Positions 9,016-17,704 of a stretch of 64,000 nucleotides of DNA are shown here, in pieces. The notes beneath the pieces are model-generated. The model was not told the origin of the DNA, searched no databases, and was given only the letters and a program-made list of their open reading frames with translations. This stretch comes from Mycosarcoma maydis (taxonomy: Eukaryota > Basidiomycota > Ustilaginomycetes > Ustilaginales): the NCBI RefSeq assembly GCF_000328475.2, contig NC_026479.1, positions 1 through 64,000 on the forward strand. Direction: 5' to 3'. The translations under genes and the position numbers were made by a program. Position 1 is the first letter of the stretch; every line of letters starts with the position of its first letter.

Positions 9016-10998
9016 ATGGCGCCGAAACGCATGCCAAAGGTGTCCAGCTCACCTTTACCATACTCAACCGGAACTTCGACCGCATCTGAGCCTGGTCGGC
9101 ACGCCAACCCGTTCAGTCCAGTCGATCCCAACGTCTATAATGATTACGACGAAGCAATGCAGGATGGCGTCGAGCTTGAAGAAAAGGGCGAGCGTTTCCA
9201 ATTTGGGCCAAAGGCTCAACGCTTCTATGTACAAGCTGGCACGCTATACGCTCGAGCGGCACACCTTGCCGGCGCCAAGATCGAACGACGTGCAGACGCG
9301 CTGTACAATGCTTCACGAATCTACTTTCTGCTCGCTTCGCAATTCGCGCTGCCACCCGAGAACTTGGAGACTTTCGTCCAAGCAGTCACAACAGCGCAAC
9401 AAGCATTGCGTCTTGCTCCGCCTCTTCCTTCTGTAGGCTCGACACAGACCACCCTTCCGAACCCGTTCACCCTCGATATCATGACCCACCTGGCAACGTG
9501 TTTGCAGACGCTTGCCGAGGCAGTAGATGAGCTAGGCTGGCCGCATGGGCTCCAACCACCAGTCTTGATATCACAGGGTACGAACGAGCAGTCCTCGCCG
9601 ATGCTGCTATGGAATGAGGCGCTCACGATCTTTCAGCAGGTCGCAAACGGACAGGACACTATCTTGCAAGACCAGCATGTTCATGACATTTCAGACGAAC
9701 AGCCAGCCGATACGTATGGTATGCCCTCGACCAGCTCAAAGCTGGACGAAGAAGAGCTGCAGGATACCGGTGACGGACAAGATGTGTACGGCTACACTTC
9801 CTCGTTGGTCACTCCTCCATCGCTGATGGAGACATATTTGTCAATGCTTGCCTGCCTGACCTCTTTGATCGAGGCAGCTTCCACAATGGAAGATATTCAG
9901 ACGCTGAGCGCTGCAGTAGACCGAACTGCTTGCAAAGCGGAAGTACTGGCTTCTGACTCCCACTCGGTAGCAAAGCTGCCGGCCACAAAAAATGACGCGG
10001 CTAGAGCTTCTTCAGAAGTTGCAGCAAGATGGGGCGAGGTTCAGCGGTCCGCCCTGACAGCACGAGTGCAATGTGTCGCCAGAATGATCATGCTGAGCCC
10101 GGAACCGTCACAGGTTAGCAGCCAAGTGGAGACGCTTATGCAGACAATCAATGACTGGGCGGCTCAACTGATCTCGAATCCTACTGCAACTGAAGCTATG
10201 CCTGGTCGCAGAGACGCCAAGGTAGCAGAGCTTTGCGATGTCGGCGAGGCGGGGCAAAATATGTGTCGAGCATCACTACGACTCATGCCGTCCGAAGCAG
10301 GGATTGCGGCGATTTGGTCGCTCGCCACGTCGAGCACCAAACTCTTCCTGCAGGCGTTGGCTGCGCTCGACACCGGTGCGCCAGGGGGAGGCTCAGCGGC
10401 TGTGCTCGGCCAAGCCAACACGTCGACGCCTACGTCTCGTGCACGATGCCGCATACTGCTTGCGCTGTCCAGCATGTCCATATTTCGCTCCCATCCAGGT
10501 TTCGAAGCAGCAGGCATTGCGGGGGCAAAAGGAACTCGAACCAAACTCATCGACAATGCTCGACTGTACGCGCGCAAAGCCGTTACCGAGATCGGACTTG
10601 GATGGTTGCTGCAACCTTCGCCCGCTCAAACGCCCAGAGCCGCTGTGATACCTCCTCCTGGAGGATGGGAAAGCCTTTCGCTTGAGTCGGAAGCCACATT
10701 TCATCTGCTTCGAGCTATGCTGTTCCGAACCAATGTTAATGCCGCAGTGGACTCGAAAGCGGCCAAGCAAGACCAGGCTGAAATGCACAACCTCATACAG
10801 CACATTCTACAGCTACGTCACAGGCCCATCCAAGTTGGTGCGACACCGACTGCCACCTCGATACAATTGGCTGATTGGTTGTACAGCCAAAGCGCTAAGT
10901 CGTTTGTCGATGATATCGTGGATGACAATGGACGCAACGTTGTGCAGGACGAGATTACGTGGTGGGAAAAGCTCTTTTCCGACCAGCTTGCACACTGA
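9016..10998 (+). CDS. large helical (TPR-like) protein of unknown function
   Basis: The predicted protein has 660 residues. The N-terminal 40 are basic and Ser/Pro-rich. After that it is almost wholly alpha-helical and Ala/Leu-rich, with TPR-like segments such as RFYVQAGTLYARAAHL and RADALYNASRIYFLLASQF near residues 80-125. No catalytic motif, signal peptide or transmembrane segment is visible. Several acidic and low-complexity linkers occur (roughly 220-265). The frame is open upstream to about 8929 without an ATG, so the ATG at 9016 (MAPKRMPKV) is taken as the start. It converges on the Rpt6 gene with a 159-base gap. A scaffold or assembly-factor role fits the fold, but this is inference and the family is not recognised. 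Confidence 0.75.
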   Translation: MAPKRMPKVSSSPLPYSTGTSTASEPGRHANPFSPVDPNVYNDYDEAMQDGVELEEKGERFQFGPKAQRFYVQAGTLYARAAHLAGAKIERRADALYNASRIYFLLASQFALPPENLETFVQAVTTAQQALRLAPPLPSVGSTQTTLPNPFTLDIMTHLATCLQTLAEAVDELGWPHGLQPPVLISQGTNEQSSPMLLWNEALTIFQQVANGQDTILQDQHVHDISDEQPADTYGMPSTSSKLDEEELQDTGDGQDVYGYTSSLVTPPSLMETYLSMLACLTSLIEAASTMEDIQTLSAAVDRTACKAEVLASDSHSVAKLPATKNDAARASSEVAARWGEVQRSALTARVQCVARMIMLSPEPSQVSSQVETLMQTINDWAAQLISNPTATEAMPGRRDAKVAELCDVGEAGQNMCRASLRLMPSEAGIAAIWSLATSSTKLFLQALAALDTGAPGGGSAAVLGQANTSTPTSRARCRILLALSSMSIFRSHPGFEAAGIAGAKGTRTKLIDNARLYARKAVTEIGLGWLLQPSPAQTPRAAVIPPPGGWESLSLESEATFHLLRAMLFRTNVNAAVDSKAAKQDQAEMHNLIQHILQLRHRPIQVGATPTATSIQLADWLYSQSAKSFVDDIVDDNGRNVVQDEITWWEKLFSDQLAH

Positions 10999-11157
10999 TT
11001 AGAGTCGTCGCCAAACTTAGCAAGATGGAAAAAAACAAGGCGCAAGAAGGGGCAAACTGGTCTGCCTGGGACTGATAGAATGACTGTGAAAGGCTGATGT
11101 TACATGAGTGCGTGGGTGAAAAAGGACAGCAATAGAGCCAGGTGAAATTCATGAGGA

Positions 11158-12432
11158 TCAAGTGAAGAGTTTGTTAACCGAAGTCTCAGATGAGGCCTGT
11201 GCGCGGAGAACCTTGGCAATAGCAAGCTCAAAGTCTTCGTGCGAGACGTGTTGTCGACGCTCGCGCAACGCGTACATGCCAGCTTCGGTGCAGATACCTC
11301 GAACTTCGGCACCAGAGCATTGACCCATCTTTTCGGCAAGCGCGCGCAGATTGATGCCTCGTTGTAACGACATTTTGCGGCTGTGGATGCGCAAGATCGA
11401 AACGCGGGCTTCAGGACCCGGGGGTGGGAACTCGATCTTGCGGTCAATGCGGCCAGGACGCAGGAGGGCCGAGTCGAGAATATCGATTCGATTGGTGGCC
11501 ATAATGACCTTGATGTTCTTGGTGCCTTCGAAACCATCAAGCTGGTTGAGGAGCTCAAGCATGGTTCGCTGTACCTCAGAGTCTCCACCGCCCGAGCCGC
11601 TCTCTCCTCGTGACGATCCGATACTGTCGATTTCATCCATGAAGATGATGGATGGCGCGTGCTCTCGAGCCATGACGAAGAGCTCTCGAACCATGCGCGA
11701 ACCTTCGCCGATGTACTTTTGTACCAGCTCTGAACCAGAAACACGGATAAAGCGACAGTCGGTGTGGTGCGCGACAGCTCGTGCGAGCAGCGTCTTTCCG
11801 GTTCCGGGAGGACCGTATAGAAGCACACCCTTGGGCTGAGCGATACCGAGCGATTCGAAAAGCTCAGGATGCTTGACAGGCAGCTCGATGACTTCCTTGA
11901 TCTCCTTGATCTGGCGGTCGAGACCACCAACCATCTCATACGTCGAGTCCGGCACCTTTTCGACCATCATGAGTGAGACGAGAGGGTCAATCTTGTTGGG
12001 AAGGACTTTATGGAGTGTGTATGAGTCGGAACGGAGGGCCACACGTAGTGTGGGTGTGAGAGCGGAGATGTCGATGTCCGAGGCAATATCAACAACGTAC
12101 TTACCCTCGGGCTGCACCTTAACAAGCACCTTCTTCTTGCCCATCACTTTGACCACCTCGCCGACATAGGAACCTGGCTCTTGGAGAAGCTGGAGCTCCT
12201 CGCGGAGGAGACGTACACGAGCATTGAGCGCATTTCGTTGTGCTTCGAGACGACGGAGGTTCTGTGTCTTTTGGTTGATGAGGATTTCGTAGGAACGAAT
12301 CTTGGATTGGTAGAACGACTGAATGCCGAGGGCGTTTGTCGAGGCTGCGGCGCCACCAATGTTGGCAAGGGACACTGTGTGCGCATGTCCGGTGGCCGAT
12401 TCGGCTGCATGTGTTGTCACTGCAGCAGACAT
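11158..12432 (-). CDS. RPT6: 26S proteasome regulatory ATPase subunit Rpt6
   Basis: The predicted protein has 424 residues, the usual length for this subunit, and aligns along its whole length with the family as I know it. It has an N-terminal coiled coil (about 45-85) and an OB-fold region (about 90-155). The AAA+ domain carries Walker A GPPGTGKT at 207-214, Walker B IIFMDEID at 262-269, and a second region of homology with ATNRIDILD and the arginine fingers (about 311-330). Rpt6 is one of six ATPases of the 19S base that unfold substrates and gate the 20S core, in nucleus and cytosol. The C-terminus ends in KLFT, so it lacks the HbYX motif, as expected for Rpt6. The gene is intronless. Confidence 0.97.
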   Translation of the reverse strand: MSAAVTTHAAESATGHAHTVSLANIGGAAASTNALGIQSFYQSKIRSYEILINQKTQNLRRLEAQRNALNARVRLLREELQLLQEPGSYVGEVVKVMGKKKVLVKVQPEGKYVVDIASDIDISALTPTLRVALRSDSYTLHKVLPNKIDPLVSLMMVEKVPDSTYEMVGGLDRQIKEIKEVIELPVKHPELFESLGIAQPKGVLLYGPPGTGKTLLARAVAHHTDCRFIRVSGSELVQKYIGEGSRMVRELFVMAREHAPSIIFMDEIDSIGSSRGESGSGGGDSEVQRTMLELLNQLDGFEGTKNIKVIMATNRIDILDSALLRPGRIDRKIEFPPPGPEARVSILRIHSRKMSLQRGINLRALAEKMGQCSGAEVRGICTEAGMYALRERRQHVSHEDFELAIAKVLRAQASSETSVNKLFT

Positions 12433-13620
12433 GTTCGCGAGACCGTAATGCAGAGATTGATGTGTATGTCCTCACTGCCGGCACCTGTTTGGGCTCGATG
12501 GGAAGTGTACCGGATGAGAAGACTGATACTTGTTGGATGCAATCGATGACTGAGTCGGAGAGGATGTTATTTTGAGACACGATGCAGAGTATATGAGCAC
12601 TGGCGGCGAAGGCGGTTCGATGGTGTGATGTGGTGAACAGCGTTACAGTGCTTTGAGAGTTGGCGCGCTGAGTTGGGTTATCTCTCGCCCGCTGTTGCTC
12701 CACTTCGTAAGTGAGTCGACGCGCCACCGCACGCTGGCCCGATCACCAACAGCACCGTGCATTTCTCTTCAATTTGTGATTACACCAATTCTAACATTCT
12801 TGTCTAACAAACACGAAACGTGAAACTCACGACTAGTCGTCAGTCGTGAGTAACTCGTGACTGTGTAGTGTAACACGAGAACACTCTTCTCTCGTGAAAC
12901 GTGAATAAAATCGTGAAATCGTGAAAATATCGGAACAGCCAGATCGGACAAAGTACAATCGTTAAAGGATCCCCGATCTCGCACTCGCTATGGCTGCTCG
13001 CTCCTCCCAGCCACAGTGCGAGTTCTTGCCTCAAAGTCTGCTCAAGACATGCGACCGAATTTGACATCTCCTGAAACGCATCTCGGGAAGTGCTCTTGAA
13101 TGCGCTTTGCGACTGGCTCAAACTGACAGACAAGCAAGTAGTGGATCGGAATCAACGATAAAGTGGCCTGATGTCTGCAAGGTAAACCAACCAATGGCAG
13201 AGCCTGCAAATGTAAGGAAAATGTTCAGCCATGAAATAGCGACCGGATTTATCTATTAAGTATACTCACACTGTACGGTACAGTAAAGTACAGCAGAGTT
13301 GCGAGTAGAGCGCTTTCCTTTCAATTGCTGAACAGATTTAAAAAAGCCTGGCAGACAGCTCAGCTCAGCTCAACTCAGCTTTGGTGACGTGTGAGTGGAT
13401 CGTGGAGAAAATCCAAGTTAATTGATCCGACAGCCACCGACACGACCGTTCAGGGATCGGCGTCCATTTTCAGAGATTGTTGAGCAACCCAAGACAAGGT
13501 CGGAATCAGACCTTACCACCATCCTCTTCGCCAACGAACAATTCACAACACCTGTCATCATTGCAACCGGCACCACAACCGCTTATCTTCCCTTTGATCT
13601 GACGTACAATAACGTCGATC
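12433..13620. other. divergent intergenic region, 1.2 kb
   Basis: This is the shared upstream region of the proteasome ATPase and Isa1 genes. It contains relaxed TCGTGA variants (12825-12930, for example gactagtcgtcagtcgtga and a near match aatcgtgaaa). A five-unit CAGCT tandem lies at 13356-13380 (fourth unit CAACT). No gene is seen. Confidence 0.6.
13356..13380 (+). repeat. short tandem repeat, five CAGCT units
   Basis: Five adjacent 5-base units, four exact CAGCT and one CAACT, lie about 240 bases upstream of the Isa1 start codon. Confidence 0.7.
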
Positions 13621-14631
13621 ATGTCGATGCCATTTGCCTCGTCAGCATTCCTAGCCGCAGCTTCTAATGCGGCGACGCTGCCCTTTTTGTATCCAGCTGT
13701 CTTAAGAGGCAGCGCATCAATGCTTGTCCTGCACTTGGCATCGCAACCTACAATGTCGAGTGTCACCAATTCATCGGTGCGGGCGTCGTATCCGCGTCAG
13801 ACTGTGCGCCGAGCGCAGGTGGCTAACAGTGCTAGGTGGCTTTCAACATCCGTTGGACGTCAATCGTCTGCCACTTCGCCTATGGCACAATCACATATCG
13901 GTTCGCAACCATCAACCTCAAGCTCTCCATCGCTCTATTCGGAGCCGCTTGTTGCAAGGTCCTCATCCTCTCACGCATTGAAGGACACTTCTCGCCTCAG
14001 CAGCACCGAGACCGCCAGTGTCGACCTAGCTTGCGCGACCCTATCGCCATCGTCGCCAGCCTCCCCCAAATCGCAAAAAGATCCGCGAGTCACGAGTGCC
14101 ATTACGTCTCAATCTCCAGCAACGCCTGTGCCCAACGCTTCAGGTCCGGACTTGACATCCAAACTCAGTCCCTCGAAGGCAGCGGAGCTTGCCAAGGATC
14201 CCAAAGTGGCCGCCACTATGCCCGAAGCATCTTCACTTGCGCCTTCTACATCTTCTAAGAAGGCATCGGCAGATAGAGGCACCAAATTTCGCTCGCGCAC
14301 GGCGGCGCTCAAGCTGACACCCACCGCTGTGCTGCGTCTGCGCGCCCTCATGGAATCCGATTCAGGTCCCAAACTTATCCGCGTCGGGGTGCGCAACAAA
14401 GGTTGCGCTGGCATGTCATACCATCTCGAATACATCAGACCCGAAGAAGCGGGTCGATTCGACGAGAGGGTCAAGCAGGATGGTGTAGAGGTCCTGATTG
14501 ACAGCAAGGCACTGTTCAGCATTATTGGCAGTGAGATGGACTGGCAGGAGGATCGTCTGAGTGCCAAGTTTGTCTTCAACAATCCCAACGTAAAGGAAGC
14601 CTGCGGCTGTGGAGAGTCTTTCCTCACCTAG
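13621..14631 (+). CDS. ISA1: mitochondrial A-type iron-sulfur assembly protein (Isa1)
   Basis: The predicted protein has 336 residues with the A-type (HesB/IscA) fold in the last ~110. The three invariant cysteines are present: Cys-262 in KGCAGMSY and Cys-328/Cys-330 in ACGCGESF. These proteins work with Isa2 and Iba57 late in mitochondrial assembly, making [4Fe-4S] clusters for aconitase, lipoate synthase and respiratory complexes. The N-terminal ~225 residues are unusually long, Ser/Thr/Pro/Ala-rich and contain several Arg residues, consistent with a mitochondrial presequence plus a disordered linker. An internal Met (MSSVTNSS, residue 45) could be the true start. It converges on the DEAD-box gene with a 197-base gap. 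Isa1 rather than Isa2 is chosen from the strong match around KGCAG; this is moderately certain. Confidence 0.9.
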   Translation: MSMPFASSAFLAAASNAATLPFLYPAVLRGSASMLVLHLASQPTMSSVTNSSVRASYPRQTVRRAQVANSARWLSTSVGRQSSATSPMAQSHIGSQPSTSSSPSLYSEPLVARSSSSHALKDTSRLSSTETASVDLACATLSPSSPASPKSQKDPRVTSAITSQSPATPVPNASGPDLTSKLSPSKAAELAKDPKVAATMPEASSLAPSTSSKKASADRGTKFRSRTAALKLTPTAVLRLRALMESDSGPKLIRVGVRNKGCAGMSYHLEYIRPEEAGRFDERVKQDGVEVLIDSKALFSIIGSEMDWQEDRLSAKFVFNNPNVKEACGCGESFLT

Positions 14632-14828
14632 ACTACGTTGTCTCTCTTTGCCAGTCACCACTCTGTCCTTATTCATTTCACTTGATCAAGCAATCCCTTT
14701 GACGTGGCGAAGTGCTGTGATGATGCGGTGTCGACAATGAACGAGGTGCATGTGGCAATTCTAGAATTACAGAACGAAGCGAGGTTGGTGGAGAGTGTTG
14801 CCTAAAATCTGGAAGATTGATCAATCGA

Positions 14829-17270
14829 TTACGAGGATTGCAGGATCTGCTCGTCGTTATTGGCCTCCTCGGTGTCAGCCGATTTGACCTGAGAATCCTC
14901 TGCGATGGACTCGGACTGCTTCAATGTGGTCTGGTTTTCACTCGTAGCGGCAACACCCGACGAGAGCAATCCCAGATCGAACCGTTTCGGAACCACCCCG
15001 AGTCGCCTGTACACATTGGCCATCTTTGCTTCCGATGTCGAAATGGCAAGTTTGGCCTGAGAGAAGCGTGACTGGCCCTGGACATCGGTTGGCATCGGCG
15101 AATGGTGAGGCAAACCGCGAAGTAGAGTAACGACCTTGCCCGTCGCGGGCTTGTCGGGATCTCCGCCGACGCGTGCGACACGACCAGCAGAATGAACGTA
15201 CTGCACGGCATCTATCACAGAAGCATACCCGACGAGAAAGACGTGCGAGAGCGACGGAATGTCAAGACCGCGTGAAGATGTGGCTTGCAGGAGAAACAGT
15301 TCCGGGTTCACAGCAGCAGCGGAAGTTGGCGCGTTATTGCCGACCTGCGCTGCTGCTGGTGTGGCGTCAGGCCAAGCGCCGACATCCGAAGCAAGTCGAA
15401 CCGTCACGCCGAGCGCTTCGAGCGCAGCACGCATCCTCAACAGGCTCCATCGAGCCGGAATTAGGGCGAGACCACGGTCGACGCCTTCCGAGGCAAAGCA
15501 GAACGCGAGCGCCTCGATCAGCGTCTGGTCCATCTCGTGTTCTTGTGGTTCGTCCTCGGGTTTGATCACAAAGAAGTCGTCTCCGAGAGTACCACCAGCT
15601 GCAGTCTCTGGCGAGAAGGTGGCATCAGAAGAAGCAGTGATCGTGCTGCTGTCTTTCTTTCTGGCCAGTCTGGGCTCAAAGTTGCGCAGAGGAATGGCAG
15701 AAAGCTGTCGGGACAATGGAGCCTCGTCGACGACAACACACGTGTGCTCAATCGAGGCGGGCATCGTCGAAGGCGTTTGCTCGATCGACGATTGAATCAG
15801 CGAATCAGCCTGCGAAAGCTTCTTTGCTCCGAATAGCCCTCGTATACCTTGTTCCACCATGCTTTTGCCGCTGAGTCCGGTCAGGTCGATCCAGCGACCT
15901 ACTTGAGGTGAGAATGCCATCCCGCTCTCCTTTGCTCCTGTCCGAAGCCAACCGGTTCGAGCAGCAAAGAAATGACGCATCACCGAATTGGCCGTAGCAC
16001 TTGTGGCTACGAGCTGTAGTGGCTGCGCACCGGCACAGCGTGGCTTGGCAAGCGCCAGTCCGGTTTTCGTATCAGTGCTGTTGGCTGCAGATCGCTCGGC
16101 TGCTTTGTAGAGGTTCCGACGTATATGCTCTGGAGGGCGTCGTTCGTCGCGTTTCTTGCCTGGTCGATTCTCCAGTCCAGCAGAAAGGTGCTTTTCGCCT
16201 CCCGAAAAAGTAGGTCTTCGTTTCATTATCTCGTTGAGAACAAGAAGACCAGGCGCCTTGTGCACTTCATGCTTCCACCGTTGCTTTTGCGAAGGAAATC
16301 GGCCGGGAAGTTGGAGTACTGCATCTGCTTCATCAAGGACAAGCGTTCTCAACGTGTCGAGGCCAAGCAGGGAGGAGCCAGCGGGGCTATCCAGAATGTC
16401 TTTGATGCGTCCCGGGGTGCCGATCAGAATATGAGGAGGGCTGGCTTTCAAGCGCTCCACCCCTTCTTGAATTGTGGGAGCTTCCGTTCCGGGGAGGGCC
16501 CCGCGCACTAAGCACTGAATGACTGGTTCCAGAGACGGTAGAACCGATCTTGGAAAGAGCGATCGAGCCCAGCGCATGTATTGAAGAGCCAGCTCGTTGC
16601 TTGGCACCAGGATGAGTGAAGCGATTCCGGTCTGCGGCTTGTTCCGCTTGCTCCGAGCGGATGGCAAGGAGCTCTGAGTATCTTGCGACGTCGGCTCACT
16701 GAACACAATGCGTGGCTTGCTGAGAAGCGCCAGAAGGATACCAAAAGACTTTCCTGTGCCGGTGTGAGCGCGCAAGATGACATCCGTGGGCGAGAGTATG
16801 GCCGGTATGAGTGCAGTTTGTGCTTGTGTGGGTTGCCGGATGTGAGGATGCGTGAGTGCAATCTGACGACTGATGTTGGCATTCAATCCAAGACGACGGA
16901 ACTTTTCTTGGACAGCTTCGGAGCTGGCATTTTCTGCCTTGGTATATGTTTCACTTCGGTCGAACCGCATTCGTGCATCGTTGTTGATTGTGGTTGTTGG
17001 TCCCGAGGTGGTTGAGTAGTGTGTTCGACAAAACGTGAATCTGAGAGCATCGGACCTGTGTGATTTTGCAATTGGGTCACATCGACTTTTTGAAGCTAGA
17101 TTTGAGGATGTCGACAGTGAGTGAAGATATGAGCGTGCGAGACGGCTGGGGCTGTTGGCGAAGCAGCTATGGCTACAAGAAGCTATGCCGTGGTGAGCAC
17201 CCGAATGACCAGGACTTCGTGAAAAACCTGGCTCAGCATGCCTGTAAGCACCGCGCGCGGCACGCAGCAT
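14829..17270 (-). CDS. MRH4: mitochondrial DEAD-box RNA helicase, Mrh4-like
   Basis: The predicted protein has 813 residues. The first ~100 are Arg/Ser-rich and nearly free of acids, like a mitochondrial presequence. Helicase motifs follow in order: Q-motif PTQAQ (147-151), motif I AHTGTGKS (168-175), Ia VPSNELA (222-228), Ib TPGR (285-288), II DEAD (313-316), III SAT (424-426), V RGLD (667-670) and VI HSAGRVAR (693-700). Motif VI departs from the common HRIGRTGR, which, with the mitochondrial leader, points to the Mrh4 group that helps assemble the large mitoribosomal subunit. About 110 extra residues sit between motifs II and III, and another long linker lies between the two RecA lobes. The assignment to Mrh4 is inference; a DEAD-box helicase is certain. 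Confidence 0.85.
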   Translation of the reverse strand: MLRAARGAYRHAEPGFSRSPGHSGAHHGIASCSHSCFANSPSRLARSYLHSLSTSSNLASKSRCDPIAKSHRSDALRFTFCRTHYSTTSGPTTTINNDARMRFDRSETYTKAENASSEAVQEKFRRLGLNANISRQIALTHPHIRQPTQAQTALIPAILSPTDVILRAHTGTGKSFGILLALLSKPRIVFSEPTSQDTQSSLPSARSKRNKPQTGIASLILVPSNELALQYMRWARSLFPRSVLPSLEPVIQCLVRGALPGTEAPTIQEGVERLKASPPHILIGTPGRIKDILDSPAGSSLLGLDTLRTLVLDEADAVLQLPGRFPSQKQRWKHEVHKAPGLLVLNEIMKRRPTFSGGEKHLSAGLENRPGKKRDERRPPEHIRRNLYKAAERSAANSTDTKTGLALAKPRCAGAQPLQLVATSATANSVMRHFFAARTGWLRTGAKESGMAFSPQVGRWIDLTGLSGKSMVEQGIRGLFGAKKLSQADSLIQSSIEQTPSTMPASIEHTCVVVDEAPLSRQLSAIPLRNFEPRLARKKDSSTITASSDATFSPETAAGGTLGDDFFVIKPEDEPQEHEMDQTLIEALAFCFASEGVDRGLALIPARWSLLRMRAALEALGVTVRLASDVGAWPDATPAAAQVGNNAPTSAAAVNPELFLLQATSSRGLDIPSLSHVFLVGYASVIDAVQYVHSAGRVARVGGDPDKPATGKVVTLLRGLPHHSPMPTDVQGQSRFSQAKLAISTSEAKMANVYRRLGVVPKRFDLGLLSSGVAATSENQTTLKQSESIAEDSQVKSADTEEANNDEQILQSS

Positions 17271-17704
17271 TCTGGACCGTGATGAGCCTCACTCCCGTGA
17301 TGGTTCACTGCTACTTCTCTGTGACTACTGTGAGGATCGATGGCGATGCAAAGTGAAGAGATAGAGGTAGAGGTAGAGGCAGAGGTAGAGTTGAGACGCT
17401 TCTCAGCATTGGAAACCCTCTTCAGGTCACTCACAGATTTTTTGCACAGTTGTGAGTCGCCTCTCAGTCTGGGACTGCAAGGAAAAAAATTGCGAATTGG
17501 CTGAGTAAAAAGTGGAGCATGGTCGGATCTCGGCAGTGGCATCGGTACCCGATCGTGCCGCTCACATCGGTTCAGTGGCTGCCAAGCTAGATAGACTTGG
17601 AGACCTCCACCTGACAGCGCTCAACTGTACAAACACACACATACATACACCATTCGAGGGACAAGAAGACAGAATGCCAATATGCGATGATATGAGGTGG
17701 TGTA
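17271..17704. other. intergenic between two co-oriented genes
   Basis: This 434-base stretch lies between two minus-strand genes: it is the 3' flank of the NatC subunit gene (stop codon at 17705) and the upstream region of the helicase gene (start at 17270). It holds a hexamer microsatellite at 17360-17390 and no gene. Confidence 0.6.
17360..17390 (+). repeat. hexanucleotide microsatellite (GGTAGA)n
   Basis: About five imperfect GGTAGA units (GATAGA, GGTAGA twice, GGCAGA, GGTAGA) lie just upstream of the helicase gene. Confidence 0.75.

Noticed and set aside
11100..11939. 279-codon minus-strand frame overlapping Rpt6
   Set aside because: It is a shifted frame over the AAA domain, with Ser/Arg/Leu-rich composition and no motif.
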